Below are positions 9,691 to 17,956 of a stretch of 64,000 nucleotides of DNA, piece after piece. The stretch is taken from positions 62,001 through 126,000 of the forward strand of contig NZ_AVSV01000002.1 of the NCBI RefSeq assembly GCF_000498355.1. The letters run 5' to 3'. Every line of letters starts with the position of its first letter. Positions within the stretch are counted from its first letter, which is position 1. The notes beneath the pieces were generated by a model that had not been told where the DNA came from, ran no database searches, and saw only the letters and a list, made by a program, of their open reading frames with translations. Position numbers and translations under genes: made by a program. The DNA is from Clostridium sp. Ade.TY. Lineage in GTDB: Bacteria; Bacillota; Clostridia; Clostridiales; Clostridiaceae.

Positions 9691-11043
9691 TTATTCTTCT
9701 GGTTTGAAGAACATATATGTTAATATAAATGCTACCACTATTCCTATTGCATTTACTAATAAATAACCAACTATATTTGTATTTAAGTATAATAGAGCAC
9801 CTGGTACCGCTGTTATTCCCATTCCAGATCCAGCTAAATGTATTATTGATGCTACCATCCCTGATACAGCTCCTCCAACACATGCAAATATAAACGGTTT
9901 TATAAATCTTAAATTAACACCAAATATCGCAGCTTCAGTAATACCTAAAAATGCCGGTATAGCTGATGAAATATATAATGAACGTTTTTTCTTATCTCTT
10001 GTCTTAAGTCCAACTGCAAGTGCTGCCGCTCCTTGTGCAACTATAGCTCCAGTTATAACTGCATTAAATGGATTTAAGCCTGTTGTAGAAATTAGTTCAA
10101 CCTCTAAAGCATTAAATATATGATGAACTCCTGTTACAACTATAACTTGATGAATACCACCTATCACTGCTCCACCAATTCCAAATGGAAGTGCTAAAAA
10201 CATCTTAAATAAATCTAATATATATATTTCAGTTGTATGCATTATTGGTCCAACAACTAAAAGTCCAAGTATCATTGATATTAATAAAGTTATAAAAGGT
10301 GTTAAAATTAAATCTAAAACATCTGGCATGAATTTTCTTATAGTTTTTTCAATTTTAGAACCAATAATACCAAGAACTAAAGCCGGAAGAACTGATCCTT
10401 GATATCCTACTATAGGAATACTTAATCCAAGTAATGATATATAAATAGGTTTTGCGCCTCCTACAACTTCCCATGCATTTGGAAGTTGTGGTGCAACAAG
10501 CATTAATCCAAGAACAATACCTACAACAGGTGTTCCCCCAAACTTTTTAAATGTTGACCATGCAACTAATGCTGGTAAAAATATAAATGCAGTATCTGTT
10601 AAAACTTCTGAAAGTTTCATAAATGTAGGGTTAAAGTCTATCCCTAAATTTACAAGAAGTCCCCTAAGACCCATAAATAATCCAGTTGCAACAAGTACAG
10701 GTATTATAGGAACAAAAATATCTCCAAGTGTACGTGATATTTTTTGAGGTATTGTCATATTACTATATGCATCTTCTTTTACATTTCCTGAGTCTATCCC
10801 CTCTTCTTGCATAGCTTTATAAACTTTATTTACAAAACCTGTTCCTAAAATAATCTGATATTGAGCTGCTGCAAAAAATTGTCCTCTTACACCATCAATA
10901 TTTTCAATTTCTTTTTCATCAATAAGATCTTTATTTTTTACTATAAGACGTAATCTAGTAGCACAATGCTCCATTGACTTTATATTTTCTCTTCCACCGA
11001 TATATTTTAATATATCTCTTGCAACTACTTGTTCTTTGCTCAT
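9691..11043 (-). CDS. scrA: Sucrose-specific PTS EIIBC
   Basis: It imports and phosphorylates sucrose. The 450-residue protein has an N-terminal EIIB domain with the phosphocysteine in MEHCATRLRL and a polytopic EIIC domain with the GxxE-like GITEAAIFG motif. There is no EIIA domain, so phosphate must come from a separate EIIA (often the glucose type). GGGAGG lies seven bases before the ATG at 11043, which decides against an ATG five codons upstream. First gene of scrA-R-B-K. Confidence 0.92.
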   Translation of the reverse strand: MSKEQVVARDILKYIGGRENIKSMEHCATRLRLIVKNKDLIDEKEIENIDGVRGQFFAAAQYQIILGTGFVNKVYKAMQEEGIDSGNVKEDAYSNMTIPQKISRTLGDIFVPIIPVLVATGLFMGLRGLLVNLGIDFNPTFMKLSEVLTDTAFIFLPALVAWSTFKKFGGTPVVGIVLGLMLVAPQLPNAWEVVGGAKPIYISLLGLSIPIVGYQGSVLPALVLGIIGSKIEKTIRKFMPDVLDLILTPFITLLISMILGLLVVGPIMHTTEIYILDLFKMFLALPFGIGGAVIGGIHQVIVVTGVHHIFNALEVELISTTGLNPFNAVITGAIVAQGAAALAVGLKTRDKKKRSLYISSAIPAFLGITEAAIFGVNLRFIKPFIFACVGGAVSGMVASIIHLAGSGMGITAVPGALLYLNTNIVGYLLVNAIGIVVAFILTYMFFKPEE

Positions 11044-11097
11044 ATTTAATCCTCCCATATAAAACTCATCATATTTTTTTATTTACTTCTTGACTAT

Positions 11098-11126
11098 ATG
11101 GTATCAATTCCACATTTTCTTGTCAA
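11098..11126 (-). promoter_or_regulatory. Promoter of the sucrose operon with candidate operator
   Basis: On the minus strand TTGACA (11121-11126) and TACCAT (11098-11103) are 17 bases apart; TG one base before the -10 makes it an extended -10. The spacer/-10 overlaps an imperfect palindrome, TGGTATCAATTCCA (11099-11112, 10 of 14 symmetric), whose TGGTAT half matches the arms upstream of scrR. Confidence 0.65.
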
Positions 11127-11286
11127 TTTAATATAATTTGTATTTATAAATATTTTATTATATTTTTTATAAAATTAATATTATATATAGTAATATATAA
11201 GTATTTTTATAATTTAAACGATTTATTTTCTTTTTATATTAAACCTTTACATCAATTTTATGGTATTAGTTTCATAAAATTTCATA

Positions 11287-11320
11287 TAAAAAAGAGATCA
11301 TCTAATATTAAGATGATCTC
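11287..11320 (-). terminator. Intrinsic terminator after the ECF-S gene
   Basis: GAGATCATCT (11294-11303) pairs perfectly with AGATGATCTC (11311-11320). On the minus strand the stem is followed by a run of T. The remaining bases between here and the scrA promoter are featureless AT-rich DNA. Confidence 0.88.
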
Positions 11321-11329
11321 CTTTATTTA

Positions 11330-11881
11330 TTAAAATATGTTTCTTCTCATACTATATATAAATTTAGCTAATGGAATTGCAATTGCAATTCCTAATATAA
11401 CTTGGGCTGTATCTCCTGGTAAATGCATGGCTGCATATATTATACTTCCTACAAAACCATTTGATGCACCTAAAATTAAACCTCCCATTATAGCATTAGC
11501 TATAAAATATCCTACTAAATCTATAATTCCTCCAATAATAAATGCTAAAATATAAACTTTTATTGTTTTATCTTTAAACTTTTCTATAAAAACCGCAACA
11601 ACAAATGCCATTAATCCTTTTATTACAAATGTAAATGGAGCCCATATTAAATATCCTCCAAATATATCTACCAAAGCCATTCCAACAGCACCTGCTACAG
11701 TTCCATACTTCCTTCCAAGTAAAACTCCTGATAATAATACCATACAATCACCTGGTTGCATAAACCCATTAAGAGTTGGTATTTTTATTATACTTCCTGA
11801 AACAAATACAACTGCTATCATTAAGCTTGTCATTATGAGTATTTTTATTTTCTCATCTTCTTTAACTTTTATATTATTCAT
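11330..11881 (-). CDS. ECF transporter substrate-binding (S) component
   Basis: This 183-residue integral membrane protein has about five or six hydrophobic segments and the length and pattern of an ECF-family vitamin S component. It would bind a vitamin or precursor and use a shared energising module (EcfA, EcfA', EcfT) encoded elsewhere. It has its own promoter and terminator just after the microcompartment operon. Since diol dehydratase needs adenosylcobalamin, a cobalamin or cobalamin-precursor substrate is attractive, but the sequence does not show it. AGGAGG precedes the ATG. Confidence 0.78.
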   Translation of the reverse strand: MNNIKVKEDEKIKILIMTSLMIAVVFVSGSIIKIPTLNGFMQPGDCMVLLSGVLLGRKYGTVAGAVGMALVDIFGGYLIWAPFTFVIKGLMAFVVAVFIEKFKDKTIKVYILAFIIGGIIDLVGYFIANAIMGGLILGASNGFVGSIIYAAMHLPGDTAQVILGIAIAIPLAKFIYSMRRNIF

Positions 11882-11941
11882 TATTACTTCCTCCTAATTT
11901 ATTTTAAACAAATCTTTTAACTAACACTCTTTATGCTACTA

Positions 11942-11970
11942 ATAGTATTCCTATATAACACTTAGGTCAA
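11942..11970 (-). promoter_or_regulatory. Promoter of the ECF-S gene
   Basis: On the minus strand TTGACC (11965-11970) and TACTAT (11942-11947) have a 17-base spacer. This makes the ECF-S gene a separate unit from the BMC operon. No B12-box was seen in the leader. Confidence 0.65.
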
Positions 11971-12075
11971 ATGTATCGTTACAATATAGTATAGTTTTAA
12001 TAAATTTGTATAAATTAGTTCTCATATTATAAATATTATTTATTTCATATGTATAATTTATACACTTATATATAT

Positions 12076-12108
12076 AAAAATCTAGTAGAAAATATCTACT
12101 AGATTTTT
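12076..12108 (-). terminator. Terminator of the fucA-pdu microcompartment operon
   Basis: A perfect 14-bp stem, AAAAATCTAGTAGA with TCTACTAGATTTTT, and a five-base loop lie just after the pduU-like gene. On the minus strand the stem ends in T5. Confidence 0.9.
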
Positions 12109-12131
12109 TATTTAAGTTACCCTATTTACTT

Positions 12132-12491
12132 TTATGATTTAGTTATAATCGTACTTGTAAATTTTAAAGTTTCACTTAAAACTTTAATTACTTCTTTAAG
12201 TGCTTCTTCAACTGCCGAAACACTTCCAACTATAACTAAAGATCCGCTAAATCTATCTATAAATCCTATAGAAATATCTGATGATTTTGTAGCTACATCA
12301 GCTGCTATTATAGATGCTTCACTAGGGGTTATAGTCATTATTCCAAGTGCTCCCTTTTTATCAATTACAAGCCCTAGCTTTTTATATAATTCATCTACTG
12401 GATTTGCTATTAAATGTGCAAGAGTAACTTGCTTTCCTGGTACATATTCTTGAACTACTCTCATTACTTCTTTGTCATCAAATATGTTCAT
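12132..12491 (-). CDS. pduU: BMC shell protein, permuted hexamer type (PduU/EutS)
   Basis: This 119-residue shell protein has a circularly permuted BMC domain. It carries the near-invariant EutS/PduU block [17 protein letters not shown] near its N-terminus and the [17 protein letters not shown] stretch. In known homologues the extra N-terminal strands form a beta-barrel that caps the hexamer pore. It is the last gene of the operon, followed directly by the terminator. Confidence 0.93.
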   Translation of the reverse strand: MNIFDDKEVMRVVQEYVPGKQVTLAHLIANPVDELYKKLGLVIDKKGALGIMTITPSEASIIAADVATKSSDISIGFIDRFSGSLVIVGSVSAVEEALKEVIKVLSETLKFTSTIITKS

Positions 12492-12504
12492 AATATATGA
12501 CCTC

Positions 12505-13053
12505 CTAATATAAGTTTTCTATAAATCCTTTATCTGGGTTATTTATAATAGCATCATCTAATAACATGCCTTTTTCTTTTAACATTTTTTTACTTGTACT
12601 TATCCCCATTTCAACTGCTGAAATATCTCCACTTACTATAAAAAAACTTTTACCACACATCCCTCTTGCAAGTCTAACTTCTACTAAATTTAACTTAGCA
12701 CTTTTTGCAGCTATATCAGCAGCTTCTATTATTGATGCAACTGAATAACTCTCAACTATACCTACAGCCGAACTTTCAATTATCTCATTACATCCAGTAA
12801 TAGCCTTATATATATCTTCTACAGGATTTCCTAAAAGAAAACTATCTATAATATTTTCTTCACTTTCAAACTTTGCAACATCTAATGCTTCTTTAACTTC
12901 AGATATAGTTCCTTTAAATAATACTATATATTTACCTGGACAAACTGTTGCTGCATGAATTATCTCTATATTAGATGTTTTTGCCATTTTATCTGAAATT
13001 AACATTCCTGTTGGCACTTTCAAAAATTCAACTAACCCTAATGCACCATTCAA
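12505..13053 (-). CDS. pduT: Tandem-domain BMC shell protein with pore cysteine (PduT-like)
   Basis: This 182-residue protein contains two BMC domains (about 1-85 and 95-182) and would form a pseudohexameric trimer. Cys38 (ATVCPGK) sits exactly where Salmonella PduT places the cysteine that binds a [4Fe-4S] cluster at the pore. It directly follows pduS, the likely electron-transfer partner. The start is TTG, nine bases after GGGGGTG; the GTG and TAG of that region end pduS. Confidence 0.9.
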   Translation of the reverse strand: MNGALGLVEFLKVPTGMLISDKMAKTSNIEIIHAATVCPGKYIVLFKGTISEVKEALDVAKFESEENIIDSFLLGNPVEDIYKAITGCNEIIESSAVGIVESYSVASIIEAADIAAKSAKLNLVEVRLARGMCGKSFFIVSGDISAVEMGISTSKKMLKEKGMLLDDAIINNPDKGFIENLY

Positions 13054-13059
13054 AATAAA

Positions 13060-14388
13060 CTACACCCCCTTAATTATTTCAATAAACTCATTAGAAATAT
13101 TTTTAATTTTCCCATTAATAGGTGAATGTAAATACACACCTAAGCAATTATCTACTTCTGCAATAACTTGTCCCTTTTTTATGCTTTCTCCAATTTTAAC
13201 TATAGGGCTTGACTCTTTTCCTATTGATTGTTTTAAATTTATTTTTAATTCTTTTATTTCTCCTGAAAAATTGCATATTTCAGCTTCTTTATCAAACTTA
13301 GTTAAACCTAACCTAGATAAAACTCGTTTTACTGGTACTCTTTTATAATCCCTATCCTTTTTTTCTTTTATGTCATCTATCTTAATTGGTTTTATACCAT
13401 TTTTTCTAAATCTATTTTTTAATTCATCAATTACTGCTTTAGGATTTAACCCTTGATGACAAGAATAAGAAGAGCAAAGATTACATCCTGAACATCCAAA
13501 GGCATTGATAAATACTTCTGTATTATAATTTAATCCAAAAGCTAATGAATTCATTATTTTATGTGGCTCTATCTTATGACCTAAATTATATCTTGGACAT
13601 AAATCTGTACACATTCTACATTGAGAACAAACTCCCATTGCTCTTTTTAGTTCTATAGATAATTTAATTTCTCTATTTGATACTATAGAACTATCCTTTG
13701 GAATTATAAATATCCCTTTTGTAGTTTTATTTACTGTATCATTTAAGCTTCCAATTCTTCCTGTCATTGGTCCCCCAACTAAAACTTTAAAATTTTCAAT
13801 TGTAGATCCTGAAGCCTCTTTTATTAAATCTTTAAATTTAATTCCTATAGGTGCATATATAGTTTTAGGTTCATTAACAGCACCTCCAACAGTTAAATAT
13901 TTATGTGTTACGGGAATATTTAATTCTACAGCATTATATACATTAAGTGCTGTCTCTACATTTATAACCATAACTCCAACATTTAAAGGAATTCCTCCTT
14001 GTGGTACTATCTTATTAGTCACTTCATAAACTAAAACTACTTCGTCTCCAGCTGGATAACCATCTTTTAGTAAAAACTTTTTAAGTCTATCAAATTTATA
14101 TATTTCATTATCAACAGCATCATTTGCCTTTTTATAATGTTCTTTAAATGCAACTATCCCTTCTTTAGCTCCTAAAGTTTCTACTATTATGTCCAACCCT
14201 TTTAATATTTTATAAGTTTCTTCTTTTAAAAGGTTTCTATCAACTCTAAATAAAGGCTCACATTCTGCCCCATTTAATATAATTATATTTGCATCATATG
14301 ATAATTTTGCATATGTAGGAAACCCAGCTCCTCCAGCTCCAACAACTCCATATTCTTTTAATAAAGCTTTAAGTTCATCTAGTACCAT
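13060..14388 (-). CDS. pduS: PduS-type RnfC-like iron-sulfur flavoprotein
   Basis: This 442-residue redox protein links NADH to cob(III)alamin or to an electron path across the shell in PDU compartments. It begins with the glycine-rich RnfC/Nuo51-like nucleotide motif GAGGAGFPTYAK (about 17-28), carries two cysteine clusters of ferredoxin type (CSQCRMCTDLC and CSGCNLCSSYSC) and ends in a biotinyl-like beta domain. Length is normal for PduS. It lies between pduN and pduT, supporting the PduS-PduT partnership. Confidence 0.93.
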   Translation of the reverse strand: MVLDELKALLKEYGVVGAGGAGFPTYAKLSYDANIIILNGAECEPLFRVDRNLLKEETYKILKGLDIIVETLGAKEGIVAFKEHYKKANDAVDNEIYKFDRLKKFLLKDGYPAGDEVVLVYEVTNKIVPQGGIPLNVGVMVINVETALNVYNAVELNIPVTHKYLTVGGAVNEPKTIYAPIGIKFKDLIKEASGSTIENFKVLVGGPMTGRIGSLNDTVNKTTKGIFIIPKDSSIVSNREIKLSIELKRAMGVCSQCRMCTDLCPRYNLGHKIEPHKIMNSLAFGLNYNTEVFINAFGCSGCNLCSSYSCHQGLNPKAVIDELKNRFRKNGIKPIKIDDIKEKKDRDYKRVPVKRVLSRLGLTKFDKEAEICNFSGEIKELKINLKQSIGKESSPIVKIGESIKKGQVIAEVDNCLGVYLHSPINGKIKNISNEFIEIIKGV

Positions 14389-14409
14389 AAAGAATTCCCC
14401 CTTTCTTTT

Positions 14410-14658
14410 TTATTCATCAACTATTCCAACTATTGCTGCATCTATTGGAACATCTTTTTTATAAAGGCCTAAGTTAGCATTTTCACCTATAGTTACCAAA
14501 ACAATACTTTGTCTTCCTGCTCCAACCCTATCTATAGCCACTATATTTTTTCCATTATTATATCCTTCTAAAGGTTCAACTACTAAAAGCTTATATCCCA
14601 TCAATCCATCTTCTTTTCTAGTGCTTACAACATTATCTATAACTTTTCCAACTATCAC
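14410..14658 (-). CDS. pduN: BMC pentamer vertex protein (EutN/CcmL/PduN family)
   Basis: This roughly 82-residue protein caps the vertices of the polyhedral shell. GKVIDNVVSTRKEDGL and DRVGAGRQSIVLVTIG are family hallmarks. Only non-ATG starts are available: a GTG at 14667 almost touches its AAGGA ribosome site, while the GTG at 14658 is about ten bases after it and gives the usual family N-terminus. I prefer 14658. It is the only pentamer gene here, enough for a shell. Confidence 0.9.
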   Translation of the reverse strand: MIVGKVIDNVVSTRKEDGLMGYKLLVVEPLEGYNNGKNIVAIDRVGAGRQSIVLVTIGENANLGLYKKDVPIDAAIVGIVDE

Positions 14659-14679
14659 TCTGTTCACATCCTTATTTAT

Positions 14680-14729
14680 AAGCTTTATTCCAAATAAGAC
14701 TTATATAAAGTCTAAATTTGGAATAAAAC
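14680..14729 (-). other. Long intra-operon stem-loop between pduL and pduN
   Basis: TTTATTCCAAAT...AGACTT pairs with AAGTCT...ATTTGGAATAAA around a short AT loop, with flanking AAGC/GCTT extending the stem. No T-run follows on the minus strand, so it is not a normal terminator. It may be an RNA processing or stability element. Confidence 0.6.
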
Positions 14730-14731
14730 GC

Positions 14732-15379
14732 TTATATTATTTCAACATAATCTCCATTTTTAATGCCAAGTGCATTCCCTTCGTCTGTGTCTATATGCAT
14801 TTCTAAGTGAAAATCATTTCTAATTCTTACATCAACATTTTCTAATATTCCAGCTCTTTCACCTTTAACTTTTATAGAAACGGTACCTTCTTTCATATTA
14901 TATTTTTCAGCATCTATTGGATTCATATGAATATGTCTTTTGGAAATTATACAGCCTTCTTCAATTTTTATAGTTCCTCTTGGTCCAACTATTACTATTT
15001 CCCCAGAATCCTTTATATCTCCAGATAATCTAACTGGTGCATTTGCCCCAAGAAATATAGAATCTGTTTTTGAAAGTTCTACTTGTGTTTTATCTCTTAT
15101 TGGCCCAAGTATTCTAACTTTTTCTATAGATCTTAACTTTTTACCAACCAAAGTTACTGTTTCTGAAGCTGCATATTGTTCTCCCATTAGAATTTTACTT
15201 TTTGTTAATTCATACCCTTTACCAAAAAGAATTTCTAAATGCTCCTTAGATAAATGGACATGTCTTGCTGATATTCCAACTTTAACATTTTTACATTCTA
15301 TAGGCTTAATATTGATTTCACTATTATTAAGTATTTCTAATACCTCTTCAGTTATTTTATCAACTAATTTTTCATACAT
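14732..15379 (-). CDS. pduL: Phosphate propanoyltransferase PduL
   Basis: The enzyme converts propionyl-CoA to propionyl-phosphate, recycling CoA inside the compartment. The 215-residue protein has an amphipathic N-terminal helix (YEKLVDKITEEVLEILN) like other encapsulation peptides, then a spacer, then two PduL barrels with zinc-ligand motifs ARHVHLS and HIHM. Propionyl-phosphate would be used for ATP by a kinase encoded elsewhere, since no pduW is present. Confidence 0.94.
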   Translation of the reverse strand: MYEKLVDKITEEVLEILNNSEINIKPIECKNVKVGISARHVHLSKEHLEILFGKGYELTKSKILMGEQYAASETVTLVGKKLRSIEKVRILGPIRDKTQVELSKTDSIFLGANAPVRLSGDIKDSGEIVIVGPRGTIKIEEGCIISKRHIHMNPIDAEKYNMKEGTVSIKVKGERAGILENVDVRIRNDFHLEMHIDTDEGNALGIKNGDYVEII

Positions 15380-15396
15380 AATAAAAGGCCTCTATA

Positions 15397-15810
15397 TTAA
15401 ATATTTTTTGGTAATATTAGCTCAACTGATGAATGTGGTCTTGGTATTACATGCACCGCAACAACTTCTCCAAGCCTTCCAGCTACTTCTGCTCCTGCTT
15501 CTGTAGCTGCTTTTACAGCTCCAACATCTCCCCTTACCATTACAGTTACAAGTCCTGACCCTATTTTTTCTGTTCCTACCATTTCAACATTTGCAGCCTT
15601 TACCATTGCATCTGCACCTTCTATGGCTGCAACTAAACCTCTTGTTTCTAACATACCTAATGCTTGTTGTCCCATTTTAAAACCCTCCATAATTTCTTTT
15701 TTATTAATATCATTACTTTTCACTACTTCTTTCTTTTTTCTTCCCCTTTTTTTCTTAGTCTTATCTTCATTTGATATATCTATTGAAGTGATTTCCTTAT
15801 TATCTTTCAT
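15397..15810 (-). CDS. BMC hexamer shell protein with basic N-terminal extension; second internal start
   Basis: The full reading frame gives 137 residues: a 45-residue hydrophilic extension containing KKKRGRKKK (19-27), then a PduA/PduJ-type BMC domain. The long start (ATG 15810) has AAGGGG nine bases upstream and lies three bases after the previous stop. A second ATG at 15675 has GGAGGG seven bases upstream and yields exactly 92 residues, the same length as the paralogue at 16121-16399. Both forms are probably made. PduB/PduB' in Salmonella is a known dual-start shell gene, but PduB is a tandem-domain protein and is absent here. The extension could contact cargo or nucleic acid; this is inferred. 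Confidence 0.9.
   Translation of the reverse strand: MKDNKEITSIDISNEDKTKKKRGRKKKEVVKSNDINKKEIMEGFKMGQQALGMLETRGLVAAIEGADAMVKAANVEMVGTEKIGSGLVTVMVRGDVGAVKAATEAGAEVAGRLGEVVAVHVIPRPHSSVELILPKNI
15673..15688 (-). promoter_or_regulatory. Internal ribosome binding site and start inside the BMC gene
   Basis: On the minus strand GGAGGG (15683-15688) precedes an in-frame ATG (15673-15675) by seven bases. The spacing is better than at the upstream start. Confidence 0.7.
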
Positions 15811-15813
15811 AAA

Positions 15814-16107
15814 CTATAGCCCCTTGTATTTTTGCTTACTCTTTTTTATAATATTTATTACTTCTTCATGAGGTCTACTAATAACTGCTTTTGCTACACA
15901 TTTAGTTATTTTATTTGCAGTTTCATTACCAACTTCAACTGCTGTTTTAACATCTGAAATATTTCCCGAAACTATTATAGTAACAAGCCTTCCACCAAGT
16001 TTTTTTTCTAAAGTTTCTAATTTTACATTAGAAGCTTTTGTCATGGTATCCACAGTTAACATTGCAGATACCACTCCAACTACTTCCACTATCCCTAGTG
16101 ATCCCAT
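15814..16107 (-). CDS. BMC hexamer shell protein (BMC-H)
   Basis: This 97-residue single-domain shell protein (SLGIVEVVGVVSAMLTVD at the N-terminus, ISRPHEEV near the end) is clearly diverged from the PduA/J pair on either side. The pore loop differs from the GSG of the flanking paralogues: VSGNIS follows the strand, and the pore region reads KKLGGRL. It could form pores of different selectivity or mixed hexamers. A Lys-rich tail ends the protein. Confidence 0.9.
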   Translation of the reverse strand: MGSLGIVEVVGVVSAMLTVDTMTKASNVKLETLEKKLGGRLVTIIVSGNISDVKTAVEVGNETANKITKCVAKAVISRPHEEVINIIKKSKQKYKGL

Positions 16108-16120
16108 ATCAAACCTTTAA

Positions 16121-16399
16121 TTAATCTAATTTTGGTAATATTTTTTCTACATCCCCATTAGGTCTTGGTATTACATGTACCGCAACAACTTCTCCAAGTC
16201 TTCCTGAAACTTCTGATGCAGCTTCTGTAGCTGCTTTTACAGCTCCAACATCTCCTCTTACCATTACAGTTACAAGTCCTGATCCTATTTTTTCTGTTCC
16301 AATTAAAGTTACATCTGCTGCCTTTACCATTGCATCTGCTGCCTCTATAGCTGCAACCAATCCTCTTGTTTCTATCATTCCTAAAGCTTCTTGTTTCAT
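16121..16399 (-). CDS. pduJ: BMC hexamer shell protein, PduA/PduJ type
   Basis: This 92-residue canonical major facet protein has [19 protein letters not shown] and the pore loop [15 protein letters not shown]. The GSG pore is like that of PduA, which passes 1,2-propanediol. It is highly similar in protein and DNA to the BMC domain at 15397-15675. AAGGGGG lies upstream of the ATG. Confidence 0.93.
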   Translation of the reverse strand: MKQEALGMIETRGLVAAIEAADAMVKAADVTLIGTEKIGSGLVTVMVRGDVGAVKAATEAASEVSGRLGEVVAVHVIPRPNGDVEKILPKLD

Positions 16400-16418
16400 A
16401 ATAAAATCCCCCTTAAAT

Positions 16419-16724
16419 TTACTTTATACAACTTATTTTTATAAATTCCTTAATACCTTCATCCGGATGAGCCATTACATACTTTGAATGAACTCCAGAT
16501 ATTTTATTTGAAGCATTTATCGCTGCTTCCATAGCCATATTTACATCACTTATAGTTCCACTAAATTTAACTACTATTAACAATGGAACATTAAGTTCAT
16601 CCGCATTTTTAGGTTTATTTTTATCTAAAGCTTCAATCTTTACATTTGCAGCTTTACACGCTGCGTCTACTGCAACTAATGCGGCTGTAAGACCAAATAC
16701 TTCAATTAATCCAATAGCTTTCAT
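16419..16724 (-). CDS. BMC hexamer shell protein with insertion
   Basis: This 101-residue BMC-H protein starts [20 protein letters not shown]. It has a polar insertion ([13 protein letters not shown]) at the pore-proximal loop between strands, so the pore region should differ from the PduA type. It may be a minor facet protein. It lies first among the shell genes, directly after the alcohol dehydrogenase gene. Confidence 0.9.
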   Translation of the reverse strand: MKAIGLIEVFGLTAALVAVDAACKAANVKIEALDKNKPKNADELNVPLLIVVKFSGTISDVNMAMEAAINASNKISGVHSKYVMAHPDEGIKEFIKISCIK

Positions 16725-16736
16725 TTTATTACCTCA

Positions 16737-17939
16737 TTATTTATTAACTATAGCTATCTTTATTCCATCTTGTCTTATATTAGTTAACATTGCTTCCTGT
16801 AAATTTTCTAAATTAAACTCATGTGTTATTAATTTTTTAATTGGAAGTCCAATTCCATTTGCTCTCTTTAAGAAATCAAATGTTATTAAATAATCTTGTG
16901 GTGTATAAACCCATGAACCAACTACAGTAACTTCCTTCTTACAAATATCATAATGAGGATTAATTGTTGAATCACCATTATCTACAAAAAATCCTACTTC
17001 GCAAAGTCCACCACCTCGTTTTATAAATTTCCATATACCAGATGCAGCCTTTGGAACACCAGTACATTGGAATGCAAAATCTGCTCCTAAGTTATCAGTT
17101 AAATCATAAACTTTTTTAATAGTTTCATTAAAATCCTTACTTTCAGTTATATTTATTACACTATTTGCCCCAAGGCTTTTTGCAATTTCTAATCTATTTG
17201 AATTGCCATCTACCGCAATAATATTTTCTATTCCCATAGTTCTTAAAACTGAAAGTAATAATAATCCAATTGGTCCACAACCTTGAACTAAAATTTTTGA
17301 ATTAAATTTTAAAAGACCAGTAGATTTCGCTCTTTCAACTGCATGTACAACAACCGCTGCCGGTTCTATCAATATTCTTGAATGTAAATCCATATCTGAA
17401 ACATTAAATATAGTTGATCCTTTTCTTATAACTAGGTACTCTGCAAACCACCCATTATGATGAATATCATCATCACTTATAAGCCCATATATTCCTTGAT
17501 TTTCACATAAATTAGTTCTCTCTGGATGATTTAAACAAACATCACATTCACCACATGGAATTATACAAGTAACAATTTTATCTCCAATTTTAAGTTCTTT
17601 TCCTCTTGAATCCTTCTTTATATTTTTACCAATTTTTATAATTTCTCCAGTACCTTCATGTCCAAGTACCAAGGGAATTAAACCAAATGGATCATTTTTA
17701 AATTCATGAGCATCTGTTCCACATATTCCGCAGCCTTCAATCTTTATTAATATTTCATCATCATTTATTTCCGGTATTTTAAATTCTTTAATCTCAATCT
17801 TTTCTTTAGATACTAACATACCAACTTTTCCAGTAGTTAAATTTTCATTAGTAGTAATAATTTCTTTTACGTCATCCTTCATCATCTCTTTAACTACACT
17901 TTTTATAATTTCTTCTATATTTAAATTATTTGCTTCCAT
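16737..17939 (-). CDS. Zinc-dependent alcohol dehydrogenase (MDR) with encapsulation peptide
   Basis: This 400-residue NAD(P)-dependent dehydrogenase has a cargo helix (LNIEEIIKSVVKEMMK, 7-22) and a linker before the MDR domain. Catalytic zinc ligands are visible: Cys73 in GCGICGTD and His94-Glu95 in GHEGTG. Structural-zinc cysteines lie at 129, 132, 135 and 145, and the Rossmann motif is GCGPIG. PDU systems normally use an iron-type PduQ, which is absent. This enzyme could reduce propanal to propanol, lactaldehyde to 1,2-propanediol, or both. GGGAGG before the ATG at 17939 sets the start. Confidence 0.88.
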   Translation of the reverse strand: MEANNLNIEEIIKSVVKEMMKDDVKEIITTNENLTTGKVGMLVSKEKIEIKEFKIPEINDDEILIKIEGCGICGTDAHEFKNDPFGLIPLVLGHEGTGEIIKIGKNIKKDSRGKELKIGDKIVTCIIPCGECDVCLNHPERTNLCENQGIYGLISDDDIHHNGWFAEYLVIRKGSTIFNVSDMDLHSRILIEPAAVVVHAVERAKSTGLLKFNSKILVQGCGPIGLLLLSVLRTMGIENIIAVDGNSNRLEIAKSLGANSVINITESKDFNETIKKVYDLTDNLGADFAFQCTGVPKAASGIWKFIKRGGGLCEVGFFVDNGDSTINPHYDICKKEVTVVGSWVYTPQDYLITFDFLKRANGIGLPIKKLITHEFNLENLQEAMLTNIRQDGIKIAIVNK

Positions 17940-17956
17940 AACATACCTCCCATTCA

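Larger units (their letters stand above)
15437..16300. repeat. Pair of 140-base near-identical direct repeats in two BMC genes
   Basis: 15437-15576 and 16161-16300 align without gaps, with about ten mismatches by eye. They encode the conserved BMC core of the paralogous hexamer proteins. Recombination between them would delete the intervening 15814-16107 gene. Confidence 0.85.

Noticed and set aside
9683-9883. 66-residue minus-strand ORF near the end of scrA
   Set aside because: Shadow of scrA in another frame.
11882-12075. Cobalamin or other riboswitch before the ECF-S gene
   Set aside because: No B12-box or other recognised aptamer elements were found in the leader.
15397-15810. Reading KKKRGRKKK as a true DNA-binding AT-hook
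   Set aside because: The AT-hook core is RGRP; the Pro is absent, so only a basic patch can be claimed.
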